From Diabrotica undecimpunctata (lineage: Eukaryota > Arthropoda > Insecta > Coleoptera > Chrysomelidae), in the NCBI RefSeq assembly GCF_040954645.1, contig NC_092803.1, positions 62,858,484 to 62,922,483 on the forward strand: 64,000 nucleotides of DNA, read 5' to 3'. The position numbers and the translations under genes were made by a program. Within the stretch, counting starts at the first letter, position 1; every line of letters starts with the position of its first letter. Below are positions 10,401 to 22,384 of the stretch, piece by piece. Under the pieces are notes generated by a model. The model had not been told where the DNA came from and made no database searches. It worked only from the letters and a program-made list of their open reading frames with translations.

Positions 10401-12898
10401 GCCAAAATGCCTTTGAGACCTTAAAAAAACCTCTAATAACAGCACCAATTTTAGGGTATCCACTGCCAGAAGGAGAGTTCATCTTAGATACGGATGGTAA
10501 TGTGAGAATTGGAGGAGTGCTGTCTCAGATTCAAGGAGGACAGGAACGAGTCCTCGGATATTTTAGTAAAGTTCTTTCAAAACCTGAGCGGAATTATTGC
10601 GTCACGAGAAGAGAACTTCTAGCAGTAGTTAAATCAGTAGAGCACTTCTATCAATACCTCTATGGCAGAAAGTTTCTAATCCGAACCGACCATGCCGCCC
10701 TTAAGTGGTTGATGCAGTTTAAGATTCCAGAGGGTCAGATAGCCAGGTGGATCGAACGACTCCAAGAATACGATTTTAAGATTGAGCACCGGGCCGGAGT
10801 TAGCCACAGAAACGCTGATTCTCTTTCCAAAAGGCCATGCCCAGCAGAGTGTTCCCACTGCAACAAAACGGAATCCAAGGAAGCAGCAGTGCTAAGAACG
10901 ACGATTGTCAACGACGACTGGACGCCTACTAAGATAAGGGCAGAACAAGAGAGAGATCCAGTTATACAGAAAATCCGAAAATGGAAAGAGGAAAACCGTC
11001 GACCACCTTGGCAGGAAATATCAAACCTATGCTCAGTAGTTAAGACGTATTGGGCCCAGTGGGACTCATTTATCATCGAAGATGGCTTGCTCAAACGAGT
11101 CCTGGAAAATGATGACGGTTCAGAGAAGAGAAGACAGTTGGTGATCCCAAACAGCAGAATAGCCGAAGTACTTCGTCAGTTACACGACAGTCCATCGGGA
11201 GGGCATTTTGGTGTAAGGAAAACCCTTCAGCGAATTCGGGAACGGTTTTATTGGATGAACAGTTCCGACGATGTAAAAGACTGGTGTAAGAAATGTACTA
11301 TTTGTGCCACGAGTAACGGGCCTTACCGAAAAAGGAGAGCTCCTATGAGACAATATAATGTTGGAAGCCCGTTTGAAAGAATAGCTTTGGACATCGCTGG
11401 GCCATTTCCAGAAAGTGAAAATGGAGGCAAATACATGCTGGTAGTAATGGATTACTTCACTAAGTGGGTCGAGATTTACGAACTTCCCGACCAGAAGGCC
11501 GCCACCGTTGCAGATAAGTTGATCCAAGAATATATCAGCCGATTTGGAGTGCCTTTGGAGATACATAGTGACCAAGGCAGGAACTTCGAAAGCGATCTAT
11601 TCCAAGGAATATGTGATAGACTAGGCATGAAGAAAACAAGAACTACCGCGTATCATCCGCAATCGGATGGTATGGTAGAACGAATGAATAGGACAGTTGG
11701 CAAGTATTTGACAAAGATGGTGTCCGATCATCAGCGAGACTGGGACCAATACCTTCCGTTCTTCACAATGGCCTACAGATCTGCTGTTAACGAATCAACA
11801 GGCCAGACACCAGCCAAAGTCCTATTCGGACGCGAAATGCGACTACCTTGTGATCTCGAGTTTGGATGTAAACCTGGAGAAGATGTAGCAGGTGAAGATT
11901 ATGTGATCGAATTACGAAGAAGAATGGACGATGTACATGAGTTGGTCCGTTCCCACCTTCAGATCGCTAGCGACAGAATGAAGAAACGGTACGATACACA
12001 CGCCGAAAAGGGTTGCTTTAAGAAGAACGACAAAGTATGGCTGTATAATCCCAAGAAGCGAAAAGGTTGTTCTCCCAAATTGCAGCAGTTTTGGGAAGGT
12101 CCATACCTCATTAGGGAGAAGATCAACGATGTCATCTACCGACTAAGCAAGATTCCGAGGGGAAAGCCGATGATAGTACACCATAACCGGTTGGCGTCTT
12201 TCGAAGGTGACCACAACGTAGATGAAGAAGTGGAAGTAACCCAAGTCCACGATGTGTTTGACCTCACGTTTGAGGAATTCATGGGTGCCTATGGAGGTAC
12301 CGGTAAAGCGAGACATGGTGTTACCACTGAAGAAAAGCAAGATCTACTTGCGCTCCCCGATGACTACTCGCTGGCCCTTACCATCCCGGCCAGTATCAAA
12401 GACGCACCAGGGTTGGCATCCGTCTTTCGAAGGAAGTTTGGTCGAGTTGCAGAACTTCAATGCCAAGTGCCAGCTCCCGGTAAAACCTTGAAACTCCAAG
12501 ATGCATCACGTTACCTTTTCTACCTGGTAACAAAAGACACTGCCCGTGACCAACCTACCTACCGAGATGTATGGGAAGCCTTACTTCAATTGAGAGAGCA
12601 CGTACTGGAGTCCGACGTGCAAAAGTTAGCCATGCCAAAGTTGGAGTGCCGCCAATTAGATTGGAGGGTTATCCGAAATATGGTGGAAGAGATCTTTAAA
12701 GACACCGAAGTCCAGGTGTTAGTCTGTTGCAATCCGCATAGTTACTGGTGCGGAGAGAAAACCGTCCCTTGTCATTTTTATACAACTGGAAGTTGTAAAA
12801 GAGGGTCCAGTTGCCGATACCAGCATACCGTTCCGGTTCCAGTCCCGACAAGGTTCCAGGAGGAACAATCTTTTAAGAGGGGGGCAATGTTACGATAA
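7433..12898 (+). pseudogene. gag-pol polyprotein of gypsy element 1, two nonsense codons
   Basis: One continuous frame (no frameshift) interrupted by TAG at 8513-8515, where element 2 has GAG, and TAA at 10370-10372, where element 2 has GAA. A 3-bp in-frame deletion near 10495 removes a residue beside the first RNase H aspartates. Domain order: SAP-like motif; coiled-coil with VSGDIASLE repeats; Gag core; protease with DTGA near 8815-8826; RT with intact YLDD (10046-10057); RNase H; integrase HHCC and DDE; GPY/F module; macro domain (about 12329-12730); CCCH finger starting at 12770. I start at ATG 7433, because the codon two before it is GTG. The stops fall after Gag and between RT and RNase H, so at best a Gag-only product is made. 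Confidence 0.93.
12873..12887 (+). promoter_or_regulatory. polypurine tract of element 1
   Basis: AAGAGGGGGGCAA sits directly upstream of the 3' LTR, the expected plus-strand primer for LTR retroelement DNA synthesis. Element 2 has the same tract at 30547-30559. Confidence 0.85.
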
Positions 12899-13314
12899 AT
12901 TCTGACCCAAAACCGTAAATATATTTATTACTAATATTTTCATTCATTCACGTATTTTTTAGGTAATGCCTACCTGACACACGATGGGTCCCCCTTTGTA
13001 ATAAAAACAACAATTCGAACCTTCTGGAGACAAGCCGATTTAACCATACCGGTTCTGAGAACAATTCGCCGCTCTGTCTAGAAGGCCGTAGACGATTCCA
13101 GTCTAACAGTAGTGAATATATAACAGGACTTTTTGGAGAATGGAGAACAGTTAATTCTGAAGACGCGCTCGCGATAAAATGTTACGTTCGCTTTTTAATA
13201 AATTATGTATATTTAGTGATAAATAAATTTAATATCAGTTATTGTGCTTTTTAATGAATTAAGATAAGAACAAGACATTATAAATTAAATAGACATTGAA
13301 CTAAAATCACAACA
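12888..13314 (+). repeat. 3' LTR of gypsy element 1
   Basis: 427 bp, TGTT...AACA, about 99% identical to the 5' LTR. Followed directly by ATTA, the right target duplication. Confidence 0.96.
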
Positions 13315-15050
13315 ATTATATCACACGGTTTGTATTTTGTGGTAATTTATTCCTACTAAGTTTCTAACACTAACTTAACTAAATTAAATAAACCTTGTAA
13401 TCTATACCCCTAATTAGTAACTAAATATCTAACTTTACTTGTGATCTAACTTAATCTAATTATACTTTAAACTACTAATTATAATTTAAGGTTACTTTTA
13501 TTTCAGATATCAATAGTTTTAATTATCTAAACGTCTGGTGGAAGAGAAGGTTATTATAAATACATCAGTTGTATATAACCACAGATAAACTATTTGAATA
13601 TGTGACTAGTATTATCCCAAATATGATAAGGTATACAAGATGGTTGCAGGGAAGGTAAAATGGTTTATTCTCACCAAGTTTATTATTCACTTTCCTTCTT
13701 AGGGTCTATAGCTTGGTTTTCTTTATATCCAATAACCCTACAATCAGCTTCTGGAAGTTGTAGATCCAAACGACGAACAGCTTGTATGGAAGCCAATAAA
13801 AAGTAAACACCAGATAGAAGATTTGAAGGAGACGAATATAAAATAAAAGTATAAGGTCGTTGATGTAAGGTGACCTTAATGTAAAATAATTCTCAATCAA
13901 GAATTTAATCCGCTATAAGTGCCTATTTTACAAATAGAATTGATTCCTGATCCTGTTGAGGTGAAATTGAGTTTTAAATCCAGAAATTTCCTGTATATTC
14001 AGTACCCTTGGCACATGTGAACCCAAAAATCTCAACCAACAATTCAAAGTACAACTTTTAGTTCCATGAACCAATAAATTGGCCTTTAGAAGTTGATGTC
14101 AAATAACCTGTAAGAAGAGGCTAAATGTCATGTCACTCAAGATAAGCATACCCTGCCATTAACCTAACATGTGACAGTTTTGATAAAGAAAACAATAACC
14201 TAAACAAGAACAATTTGAAAGATACATGAAGATGCTACCAGAAGAAAAATTAATTAATATTAAAAATAACCTAAATTAACTATAACTAAGTAAGTTTTTA
14301 TAAAATAAATTCAAAGCCAATTTATTGTCTATTTTATTTCTAGTTTCATTGACCACATAAGGAAAATAAACAAAGGAAATATTAAACCTGTAACAAAACC
14401 ATTTCTACTTCTAAAAATTTGCAGCAATTTAATTACCATGTAAACATCAAAAGCCTATTAATATGTCCCGACTTCTAGTCATTTGCTGTAATAAATATAT
14501 TCAGAACATGTTATCCTTTATGCACGTCTAGTCGGCATGCAAAATTAGGGCGACCTCAGCCCATATTCATCAGCATAACGCAGCAATGCGTGTGCTTTAT
14601 TACCATTTGGGAATATATTGGAGATCTCTACAAAACATCACAGGTGATGTCTGAAGGTACATTAAATGTTCTCCGAGGAATACAAATTACAAGATTATAC
14701 AAAAGGTTTTCATAATAAGCATTAAAATTAATGAAAATAATTAATGAAAGAATTAGAAAGTTTAAAGAAAATTATAAAAATTTTAGGAAAAAACTTACAA
14801 CTTTATGCACTCCTTGAAAGAATAAATAATAAAGAGCGTCTCTTGAGTCATTTTCGTAAAGAAATTTATACAAAAATTTACAACAAAAAACCGGAAGGAA
14901 GCTACTGATTATACCTTGGTTACTGTTCAAAGAAAAGACAAATCAAGCTTACTTTCCTAATAGTTTTGGGTGTTATCCAAAAACGTTGTTTTGCTAGTAA
15001 GTTTCTTAAATCTGGATAATAGAAACATGATTTTATTTTTTTCACCATCA

Positions 15051-15128
15051 TATGAATAGATCTGGATTTATGGGGAAATTTGAAGAATGTGAAGTAATCT
15101 AGGAAACTTATCGTTCTGTACCTATGTA
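15051..15128 (+). repeat. 78-bp direct repeat, copy 1
   Basis: Starts TATGAATAGATCTGGATTTA and ends ATCGTTCTGTACCTATGTA. It is repeated 252 bp downstream with one mismatch, so the duplication is recent. No coding potential. Confidence 0.93.
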
Positions 15129-15302
15129 CCGTACCTACTATTTTGAAGAAAAATCATTACTTTACTTCAAACACTCATCATAATACGTCCGGATGCCAAT
15201 TTTCACTTCAATTGGACATTTCTAAACACGTTTATTGAAAAAACTGCCGTACTGTAAAATTTACTAAACGAGACTTAAGATGTTATGGCAAAAAGGTATC
15301 GA

Positions 15303-15380
15303 TATGAATAAATCTGGATTTATGGGGAAATTTGAAGAATGTGAAGTAATCTAGGAAACTTATCGTTCTGTACCTATGTA
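15303..15380 (+). repeat. 78-bp direct repeat, copy 2
   Basis: Second copy of the 15051 repeat, same orientation, one substitution (AATAAATC against AATAGATC). Confidence 0.93.
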
Positions 15381-15599
15381 TAGAAAATATTAAACTTTTA
15401 AATGAAATAAAACGAATGTTTTTAATTTCCTTTCTAAAGTAATTAAAGCTTTTAAAACATAAGGGAATGTTTCTAAAGATAGTTTGAAATAATCATACAC
15501 CTTCTAATTAAAATCCTTAATACATTTTCACAATGTCTTATTGGTTCTGCCACCAAATTTATATCTATTTGGTACCTTTTGGAGGTCCATTTTTAAAAA

Positions 15600-17300
15600 T
15601 ATTAGTAGGGTGCTCCGTTAACACTTCTCTAAATTCGCGTTCCTTTGTTTTTTTCTGAAGATTTTGAAGAATTAGTTGGCTTTTTAGATATATCTGCTGT
15701 ATCATTTAAACTATCTTTAGATGACTCTTTGTCGTTTTCTTTTCCTTCAATGTTTTTTTTTATTATTTTTTAGATTTTGTGTTGTCTCTCTCGGTATTGG
15801 TCTTTTCCGAATGTTTGTTTAATGCAACGGCGTTTTCTTTAGATGACACATCTACTGTTTAATACGTGGAATGTTCAGTCTGCTGTTTTGATAAATTTTC
15901 AAAAGAAGAAGCTTTTGTAGGTACTATATTTTTTGTTTTAATTCTATTGAAAGGTTTGCTTTGTTTATCTACATCTAAAATATGTACTGGACTTTTTAAG
16001 ATGTTGCTTTGAATATTTTTGGTTATAGTTACTTCATTTTCTTTAATTTTGGGAGCCATTCCTGCCATATCCATAGAGCGTTTTTTAATGAGGAACTTGT
16101 GATTGGAGCAACTGACTCGGTTTCACTTTTACGATTTTATTGTATATTCTTTGTTTGTGTAATAAAACAGACATTTTTCTCTGAAATCCCTACACATTTA
16201 TCTCGCGATTTTCTTCGGTTATAAAGTTCTTTTTCTACTGTGGAAACTGTATAAAAGTCAGAATCATTTACTTGATTGGCATTTATTATTAGCTTCTCCA
16301 CAATTTTGTCTAAGTCTTATACCGTTACGCCTTTTATGGTTTTTCGTTTTTTCTTTTGCCTGATTTTTCTGAGCTTTGTCTTTTTCGATATTTTTTAAAC
16401 GTCCAGCAGAAAAAATTGGTGATTTTGATATTTGTTATATCGCCTACCCCCTCTAAAATAACTTGGTGCTTTAACTGTCTTAGTTTCACTCTTATTTAAA
16501 GATTTATTACCATTTTTGTCGAAAATGTTTAAATTTATCTCTGCGAAATATTTTCTTTAACACAAAGTGATAAAAAGTTTTTCACAGATTCATTATTACT
16601 ATATTTATTTGTACTAACCAAGGATGTTACATTTTTTATTTTAGAAATCTTATTGTTAGACTTTTGCTCGGATCTGTTTTGAACCGTTTTTTTTCACTTT
16701 ACTTAAATGAGACTTAAAGCATTATTCGCCATTATTGCTATGATCATACTTCCTATCTTCTTTCTTCTTTTTCGCCAGTCTGCAGCTATAAACATACTTT
16801 ATAAAATAGGTTCGTAAAAAAAGTCTTACGTTGTTTGTTTAGATTTTCTAAATATTTTGAACATTTTTTAGATATAATTTTGTGAAAAGATGATTTACGG
16901 ATATTTACAATCATAACTAAAGTTTTAGGATGTTTGGTTTCTTATATCATAGTGTCTTTTAATATATCCTCTATTGTGTCATCGAATGATGTTTTTAAAT
17001 CACAGTTAAGCGCAAATTATTTTGATGCAGCATTTAAGTGCAAATCAGACTTTAAGATATTATTGGACTTAAAAAAGAACCATTAGTATTTTTTTCTAAT
17101 GTATTCTTGTGACTTGCGTTTCTTCTCGGTTTCACAGATGTAGATGTTTGTAAAACTCGAAGAGGTTTCTTTTTTCAGCTATATCTACTACAATTCTTAA
17201 TAAGTTGTCTTTGAAAAGTAGAATATTGCCTTTATTATTTGTATTTTCATTGTTAGCTTACTTGTTTTCTTTAAAAGAAACTTGGACACTATTTTTATTG
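15600..17300 (-). pseudogene. decayed minus-strand coding region, unknown product
   Basis: Minus-strand translations give long protein-like runs broken by stops and frame changes. Examples are DLDKIVEKLIINANQVNDSD and STVEKELYNRRKSRDKCVGI near 16200-16320, the 71-codon open frame 15859-16074, a KENDKESSKDSLNDTADIS stretch near 15700, and STSVKPRRNASHKNTLEK near 17100-17150. The predicted protein is rich in Lys, Ser, Asn and Asp, as in a disordered nuclear or chromatin-type protein. I recognise no domain. It could be a dead host gene copy or the ORF1 of an unknown element. The evidence is codon-like texture only, and the borders are approximate. Confidence 0.35.
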
Positions 17301-17559
17301 TTAAACTTCTTGTCAGTTTTAATTTCTTCGTTCAAATGCTCACCAGATCTGGTATTTTCTATTTGATAATTAGTTTTTTTAATGTCTGTTATAGTTCTAC
17401 TATTTCTTTTAGCTTTTTTAATACGATTAAATGTAGAATTTTGTGTAACTTGAGTTGTATTTGTATGTAAAAAAATTAATTTTGTAAAGACGTATAAAGG
17501 TAGTTATGTCGATACAGCTAGAAAGTAAAGTACCTACTAAGATTAAGATAATTGCAGGC

Positions 17560-18290
17560 ATAGAGGAAGGTTGCAAACATTTTCTGCTTAAAATAAAATG
17601 AACTAAGAATCTTTACCAAGAAAATTCAAAAATAATGAAAAGAAAAATCCACCAATTAAGAAATGAACAGGGACAAATCATCAAAAATCGAGATTAAATT
17701 ATGAAAAATGTAGAGAGTTTTATAGCCAACTATAAAAAGAACAGCAATACTTTGTCGACCAATATCAAAAATATTTGATTAGGAGTCTAAAACTTTACCG
17801 ATATTACACCAAAAATTTCAACAGTCAGTGTAAGTAATGAAAAGTCATATGAGACGATAAAATAGTTGCGTATCTCTTAAAAGTGGCTGGAAAAAGATTA
17901 TGGTAATATCTTACCAAACTATTATGGGAAGTCTATACATCAGTATATAGTATAGTATATACATCAATTATAGGAAGCAGTAACATCAATTCAGTGACAT
18001 AACGCAGAAATTAAACTACTTCATAAAAAACGCGATACTATCGACCTCAGAAACTACTACACAACACATTACTTGCAACCGTTAGAAAGAGCTTTTTTAA
18101 AGTTATATAAATCATTTTTTTACACTTTATGTAACGTGTTGATAAAAGCTAATCCTACAAGAAAAATAAACAGAAAAGCTAAACAGTATTTAGCAGATTA
18201 TTAAATGAAGCTTGGTCAAAAGAAGCAACTGTATCGAAGAAGCAATGTAATCTCCAGATTTCGGCCACCCATATTGTACCACTTAACTCT
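17560..18290 (+). pseudogene. RTE-type LINE fragment (5' RT region)
   Basis: Scattered plus-strand frames show the linker and early RT blocks of RTE-like elements: KIHQLRNEQGQIIKNRD near 17640-17690 and IKLLHKKRDTIDLRNYY near 18010-18060. The latter corresponds to the conserved HKKGD..DL.NYRPI motif 1. There are many stops and frame changes. It ends where an unrelated zinc-knuckle ORF1 remnant begins at about 18300. Confidence 0.5.
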
Positions 18291-18299
18291 TATGTCATT

Positions 18300-18717
18300 C
18301 CAGGCCATGCTTTAATAAGAGCAATATAAAAAATCTAAAGACACAAGTGGAGCAGAAATTTAAGAAGATAGAAAAAAGAAACAGTAAGTAACCAAGAAAG
18401 AAGTCAAAAATAAAGCCAAAACATGAAACTAGGTATACCTGATACGAGTGGACTTTACATCTTATCATATGGTGGAAGCAAGGGCAAAGATACTCAGATG
18501 TATAAGATAATTTGCCTTCGGATACAGACAATGGAACTGCAAGGGCTAAAACAAAAAAGGGTGCTGCTGCCGATGTGGCAACGAGGGTCATTTGGCTGCT
18601 AAATGTAAGAGAGAAACGATATGCCTCAATTGTAATGTAACTGGCTACGTAGAAAACTCGAGGAGGTGTCCTAGGTTCAACCTTCTGGTTGAGAATAGGC
18701 ACACTAGACTCCAGTGT
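18300..18717 (+). pseudogene. R1-like LINE, ORF1 3' end with zinc knuckles
   Basis: At 18565-18606 the plus strand encodes CCRCGNEGHLAAKC, a CX2CX4HX4C knuckle. It is followed by a second degenerate knuckle, CLNCNVTGY, in which the histidine is replaced, and then CPRFN. Tandem knuckles ending in CPRF are typical of ORF1 in R1/TRAS-like LINEs. The matching ORF2 remnant resumes at 19612 after a nested RTE insertion. Stops upstream show it is dead. Confidence 0.6.
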
Positions 18718-18731
18718 GCCTATTCTCAACC
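18687..18731. repeat. perfect 19-bp inverted repeat at an RTE 5' junction
   Basis: GGTTGAGAATAGGCACACT (18687-18705), a 7-base spacer AGACTCC, then its exact reverse complement (18713-18731). The left arm and spacer belong to the R1-like host sequence. The right arm overlaps the left target duplication of the inserted RTE and extends 14 bases beyond it. Confidence 0.95.
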
Positions 18732-19599
18732 AAACTATTTACCCTTGCTCTAGAAGATATTTTTAAGAAACTAGAATGGAACAATAAGGGTATCAACGTC
18801 GACGGATCATACTTAAACCATTTGCGATTCGCAGATGACATAGTTTTAATAGCCGATAATATCCAAGAACTAAATGATATGTTACAACAATTAAATGCAG
18901 TTTCAGGAGCGGTAGGCTTAAAAATGAACTACAGCAAAACAAAAATACTGAGCTGAGACCAGACAAATATAACAATACAAAATCATACCATAGAAAATGT
19001 TGAACAATATGTATATCTAGGTCATGTTATCAAACTAGGAAAACCAAATCAAGATGCTGAAATTAAAAGAAGAACACAACTGGCATGGGGCGCTTTCGGC
19101 AAATTTGCATATATCTTGAAAAATACCTCCATTCCTGTAAACTTAAAGAAAAAGGTGTATAACACATGCATACTACCAGTTTGTACTTACGGCTTGGAGA
19201 CAGTAGCCCTTACCAAAAAATCTGCTAAAAAATTAGAAACAACGCAAAGAGCAATGGAACGAATCATGCTTGGAATATCACTAAGAGACAAGATTAGAAA
19301 CACCGAGATAAGACGTAGAACGAAGATTAGGGATATTGTGGAAGAAATTGCAAAAATGAAATGGCGCTGGGCAGGTCACGTAGCCCGATATAATGACATC
19401 AGGTGGACACGGAGAATTCTAGAATGGAGACCAAGGACGACAACAAGAAGCATGGGAAGACCTCAAAAAAAAGGGTAGATGATATAAAAACAGTGGCAGA
19501 CAAACAGTGGATTAGATTGGCGCAAGATAGAGAAAGATGGAAGCAATTGGGAGAGACCTACATTCAGGAGTGGATGGAAAATGGTTGACAAAGAAGAAG
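18718..19599 (+). mobile_element. 5'-truncated RTE LINE inserted in the R1-like relic
   Basis: Flanked by AGACTCCAGTGT (18706-18717) and AGACTCTAGTGT (19600-19611), a 12-bp target duplication with one mismatch. The body encodes KLFTLALEDIFKKLEW, FADDIVLIAD (RT active site intact), GLKMNYSKTKIL, and the RTE-type tail (YGLETVALTKKS, KWRWAGHVAR, GRPQKKG, DREKWKQLGETYIQEW). The endonuclease and the first half of RT are missing. A stop after KTKILS and frame changes break the frame. The 3' end is a short AAAGAAGAAG tail. Confidence 0.88.
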
Positions 19600-19611
19600 A
19601 GACTCTAGTGT

Positions 19612-21470
19612 ATAAAGATCAAGAAACAGTCGAGTGCAAGATCTAAGATAAAGGGATGGCAAACACAAGTCGGGAGTTAAGGATACTTTCAACAAATGTG
19701 GGAATGGCTAGATTGTCGCATCATCTGGCAGAGGCTGCTGATGAGTAGACATTAGAGAAAACTGTGCGAAAATTTGGATGAGGACATCTTTGGTCAAAGA
19801 TAAAGGATCACAATGAAACAGTTCCATACGCACCCCTCATACGAAATGCCACTAGACAAAAAGCTTGAGGTAACATGAGAGCTTTTTCCATCTGGCAGAT
19901 GACATGGAATGTTGAGAAACGAGTGAGCTGAGCAGTCCGTTCCCCTTTTCCATAAACGAATTAGTCGATGCACTCAAGATACGTAGGTTCCCGGACTAGG
20001 CCAGATACCGCCCGAAGCGGTAAAGGGTCTAGGATGCGCAAAACCTGGGAGGCTTTTGGAGCACATGAATACATTTTTTCAGGTTGGTACTACTTCCAAA
20101 AACTAGGGAGAAATATCGCCCTATATGTCTCCTTCTATGCATCAGGTATTTGTACAAAATGATGCTGCGAGGACGAATCGATGGCACGATTGATAGTCGA
20201 GGACGCATATCCCCGAGACAATTTGGATTCTGCAAAGGGGACAAGGGGAAGAGCATAATTGTCACAATTTTGAGTATTATCGAGGCATTGCACAACATTA
20301 TCGACGAACAGCGTTAGGCGGCTCTGCTGCTTTTCGATATTAGAAATGTATTTAACACTCTGCAGTGGAACGAGGTGATGCGAGCATTGTAGAAGAGGGA
20401 GTGTCCTAAATATAATATGATGAATGTGATGGCGGAATATCTTTCCGAAAGAAAGATCATGGTTGAGAAGGGCACACTCGTTGACGTAACGGCTGGAGTA
20501 ACACAGGACTCGGTCTTGAGTCCGACGCTATGGAACCTGGCATATGATGAAGTCACGAACTGCGAATATGAAGAAGGTATAACCCCTTTCACGTTTATGG
20601 ATGATATGGCTATGCTGATAGAAGCGCGGAAAGAGCCGGGTCACCAATTTCGGGTAAGACATACGGGCAACATCGTAAGGGACTGGGTGACAGATCACGG
20701 ACTAGCACTCGCAACGTAAAATATTAAAGAAGAGTGACGCTACACCAATATGGCGGACGGGGAGATATACGGGTGGTAGCTCAGAAGGCAGCGAAGAGTG
20801 CAGCTGTGATGGGGAAGGTGATGCCTAACATTGGAGGACCCAAATCAGAAAGGAGGAGGGCCTTGCATGGTGTTGTGTAGTCAATCATCCTTTACGCGGT
20901 ACTAGTCTGAAGTGAAGCAGTAGAGAAACCGACCTAAAAAGGGATCATGTCACGAGCAGACAGAACGAGCCTATTGCGAGTAGTATGCGCCTACAGTACT
21001 CTATCTGCGGTGATCTTGTAGACTATCACGGGTTGTGTTCCTCTGCATGTGTTAGCAGTAGAAAGAAGACATCTCAATGAGAGAAGAGATAATTTAACAA
21101 CAGCCATAAAAAAAGAAAGTGAAAGATCAATAATAAGACGACAAGAAGAGTGAAACAATACGGAAGATGTTAACCAGTGAACCAAGATGCTGACCAAAAG
21201 CCTAAGAGACTAGGTGGACTGTGATCATAGGCGATTGTATTACTTTCTGATGCAGGTGTTCACAGGTCATGGCTTTTCTAGGGCGTATCTTCATAGATTC
21301 AAAAAGACAGATACAGATAAATGCCTATAGTGCGAATACTCCAACACCGTTTCTTACACAATGCTGGAGTCTAATAGATGGACAGTGGAGAAAAATAAAG
21401 TATATAGAAAAATAGGTATGAATCCTGTGACTGTGAGAAAGAGGATCGTAAAGATGAGAAAAGTAAGAAG
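19612..21470 (+). pseudogene. R1-like LINE, ORF2 relic
   Basis: Plus-strand pieces in order: ELRILSTNVGMARLSHHLAE near 19670-19740, matching the start of an R1-type endonuclease; FGFCKGDKGKSIIV and AALLLFDIRNVFNTLQWNEV near 20220-20380; AGVTQDSVLSPTLWNLAYDE near 20490-20550; FMDDMAML (20594-20617, normally FADD); then AQKAAKSAAVMGKVMPNIGG, RTSLLRVVCAYSTLSAVIL and a C/H-rich tail (CLYCEYSNTVSYTMLE) near 21330. This order is that of R1-clade ORF2 with its C-terminal zinc motif. Numerous stops, frameshifts and deletions are present, including loss of most of the endonuclease. Confidence 0.75.
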
Positions 21471-21787
21471 GAATGGAATAAAGTTTACAATTACATCTGA
21501 ACTCTAATTAAAAAGAAAGAAGAACGAGAGAAACACAAGCCGGACCAACGACAAAGATAAGTTCTAGATAAGAGAGGGGAGTGCTTCGAAAGTGTTTTCA
21601 GCTTTACCGTGGCCACTTCCGGAGTACGGTACGTGAGACAGTCAACTGCGCACAAGTAGAAGAGAGTGGTTTTAGTTGGTAGGCAGGATAACAGGAAGGC
21701 ATCTGTTTGCAGCATCTCCTTCTAAGGGAAAATGGGCTCGGATGTACTCCTTTACACTGAATACCCTGAATAAGAGAAAAAAAAACA

Positions 21788-22010
21788 GATATGTCTGATA
21801 CATCAGATGGAGAGAGTCAACCAGAACTGAATGATGATATTGTTGATGAAGTTAAAGAAGATTATAATGACATGACTACTATAATATTGGATATGGTAAA
21901 GAGTATAAATATACAAAAAAGTTGTTGACTGGATAAAGTGTGCTCGATGTCAGGTTACACGAAAGAATTGTGACATGTGTGGAAAATTCTTATTTAAATA
22001 CTATTTTAGT
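21788..22010 (+). pseudogene. fragment with acidic stretch and Cys cluster
   Basis: An ATG frame begins MSDTSDGESQPELNDDIVDE. After a frame change the sequence reads DWIKCARCQVTRKNCDMCGK, a CX2C...CX2C zinc-ribbon-like cluster. An acidic stretch followed by paired CxxC could be the tail of a DNA-transposon protein, but I cannot name the family. Short and uncertain. Confidence 0.3.
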
Positions 22011-22200
22011 TTATTATTTTTAAACTTTAATCAAATAAATGGCAGATATCACGCACAGTTTTTTATTAAATCTTGCCCAAGTATTTTCGCTCTCACAGCA
22101 AATGTTATATACATTGAATAATACATATACACAAAACTAAGACTAGACAAAAGACAAAAACAGTTTTAGAAGCTACATTGTGGGTGGCAATTAATATAGC

Positions 22201-22226
22201 AGGAGAGAGAATACATTCTCTCTCCT
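22201..22226. repeat. perfect 12-bp-stem hairpin
   Basis: AGGAGAGAGAAT-AC-ATTCTCTCTCCT. Similar TAATATAG/CTATATTA words lie further out (about 22193 and 22250), so it may sit inside a larger imperfect palindrome. Confidence 0.85.
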
Positions 22227-22384
22227 TTAAGACACCGTTATACTATATTAACAGACGATGTTGTTGAATTTTTAGTTTTCTTAATAAATGTGATTATAAA
22301 AATATTCAATTACTTAGAATTTTAATGTTACCCATATGTTACCTTATTTACTTATATTTATACTTCGCTACTAACTATCGCTTA

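Larger units (their letters stand above)
6931..13314 (+). mobile_element. Ty3/gypsy LTR retrotransposon, element 1 (SAP-Gag-Pol-macro-CCCH family)
   Basis: A complete LTR element of 6,384 bp. It begins TGTT and ends AACA, and ATTA lies immediately outside both ends (6927-6930 and 13315-13318), a 4-bp target duplication as in mdg1/mdg3-type gypsy elements. The two LTRs differ at only about three positions, so insertion is recent. Between them lie a tRNA-Leu-type primer site, one long gag-pol frame broken by two stop codons, and a polypurine tract. The interior is nearly the same as element 2 (24628-30948), but the LTRs are not. Confidence 0.97.
13319..15600. other. no gene seen
   Basis: AT-rich DNA. 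The only structure noted is the 78-bp direct repeat pair at 15051 and 15303. The small open frames have no motif. Confidence 0.4.

Noticed and set aside
10370..10510. Frameshift between RT and RNase H in gypsy element 1
   Set aside because: Both open parts are in the same frame; the break is a TAA codon plus an in-frame 3-bp deletion, not a frameshift.
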